Assembly (NCBI RefSeq): GCF_022012415.1
Contig: NZ_JAKLTR010000001.1
Span: forward strand, 124,001-188,000
Length of the DNA stretch: 64,000 nt
Source: Terrimonas ginsenosidimutans
Lineage (GTDB): Bacteria; Bacteroidota; Bacteroidia; Chitinophagales; Chitinophagaceae
Reading direction: 5' to 3'
The position numbers were made by a program, and so were the translations under genes. Shown here in pieces: positions 63,870 to 64,000 of the stretch (positions are counted from its first letter, which is position 1; every line of letters begins with the position of its first letter). The notes under the pieces are model-generated. The model was not told where the DNA came from and did not search any database. It was given only the letters and a program-made list of their open reading frames with translations.

Positions 63870-64000
63870 CTACGTTTCTAGATTAACATTTTTGTATGGA
63901 CCAAAAAACTTATCACCATTAAAATGAATGAGATGATCTGGGTTATCAGCGGTCCATACTTCACTCTCCCAACCTATCAACCCCACGTTTTTACGGAACG
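63870..64000 (-). CDS. 3' end of a gene entering from the right edge
   Basis: Reading inward from the right edge on the minus strand, one frame is open for 42 codons plus a partial codon and ends at TAG (63872-63870). The peptide ...[19 protein letters not shown]...[10 protein letters not shown] has convincing protein character, while the other frames are interrupted. The start lies outside the window. Family unknown. Confidence 0.6.
   Translation of the reverse strand, partial: FRKNVGLIGWESEVWTADNPDHLIHFNGDKFFGPYKNVNLET

Noticed and set aside
1-64000. CRISPR arrays, tRNA or rRNA genes, replication origin
   Set aside because: No regularly spaced repeats, cloverleaf-like sequences or DnaA-box clusters were noticed on reading.

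Overview
The window looks like chromosome from a Bacteroidota member, most likely Chitinophagaceae or a near relative. Supporting signs are a secreted protein with a type IX secretion (T9SS) sorting tail, weak or absent Shine-Dalgarno sequences, TAnnTTTG-like promoter elements, lipoproteins with an acidic stretch after the lipobox Cys, paired DUF4407 proteins, and many one- and two-component sensor proteins. No rRNA, tRNA, CRISPR array or intact insertion sequence was recognised. Homology statements rest on motifs read by eye; no database was searched.

The left half (1-34.6 kb) is dominated by probable conflict (defence or programmed cell death) genes. At 1-8.1 kb a minus-strand operon reads caspase, MoxR AAA+ ATPase, vWA protein and a very large protein running off the left edge. 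This is the MoxR-vWA-VMAP 'ternary' arrangement, and the large protein carries a caspase-like domain that has lost both catalytic residues. Divergent from it is a caspase/STAND-NTPase/membrane/propeller protein (8.5-13.1 kb). It is followed by a convergent pair: a caspase-lipase fusion and a small beta-rich partner (13.1-17.3 kb). Next come a secreted PEGA-like protein and a small cluster at 19.3-21.2 kb: a frameshifted gene, a P-loop protein, a membrane peptide and a tail-anchored J-domain protein. From 29.7 down to 22.0 kb runs an eight-gene, tightly packed operon: caspase, TIR-TM-FGE protein, DUF1508, an unknown protein, two DUF4407-type membrane coiled-coil proteins, a J-domain/transglutaminase-like membrane protein and a multispanning membrane protein. 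Divergent from it (30.0-33.4 kb) is a NarL-type histidine kinase/response regulator operon with small secreted proteins, then a PD-(D/E)XK nuclease-like gene (33.5-34.6 kb).

Three of these units (starting at 19281, 29982 and 33513) share one promoter layout. A 19-bp box GGGRATTTTTCCTGTATTT sits exactly 34 bp upstream of TAGYTTAG, a -7-like element. This suggests joint control, possibly by the response regulator encoded between two of them.

The middle (34.6-55 kb) is mostly ordinary: lipoproteins, a hybrid two-component regulator, a di-haem peroxidase, a fasciclin lipoprotein, a three-gene sensor operon, a T9SS-secreted protein, an AraC regulator and a PAS histidine kinase. Several palindromic repeat families lie between these genes. 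One encloses a solitary GIY-YIG nuclease gene.

The right end (55-64 kb) holds a secreted unknown protein, a GH25 lysozyme followed by an M48 peptidase fused to a catalytically dead papain-like domain, a gene-poor kilobase with alternative hairpins and decayed fragments, a membrane-anchored UvrD-type helicase convergent with an HNH nuclease, and the 3' end of one more gene at the edge.
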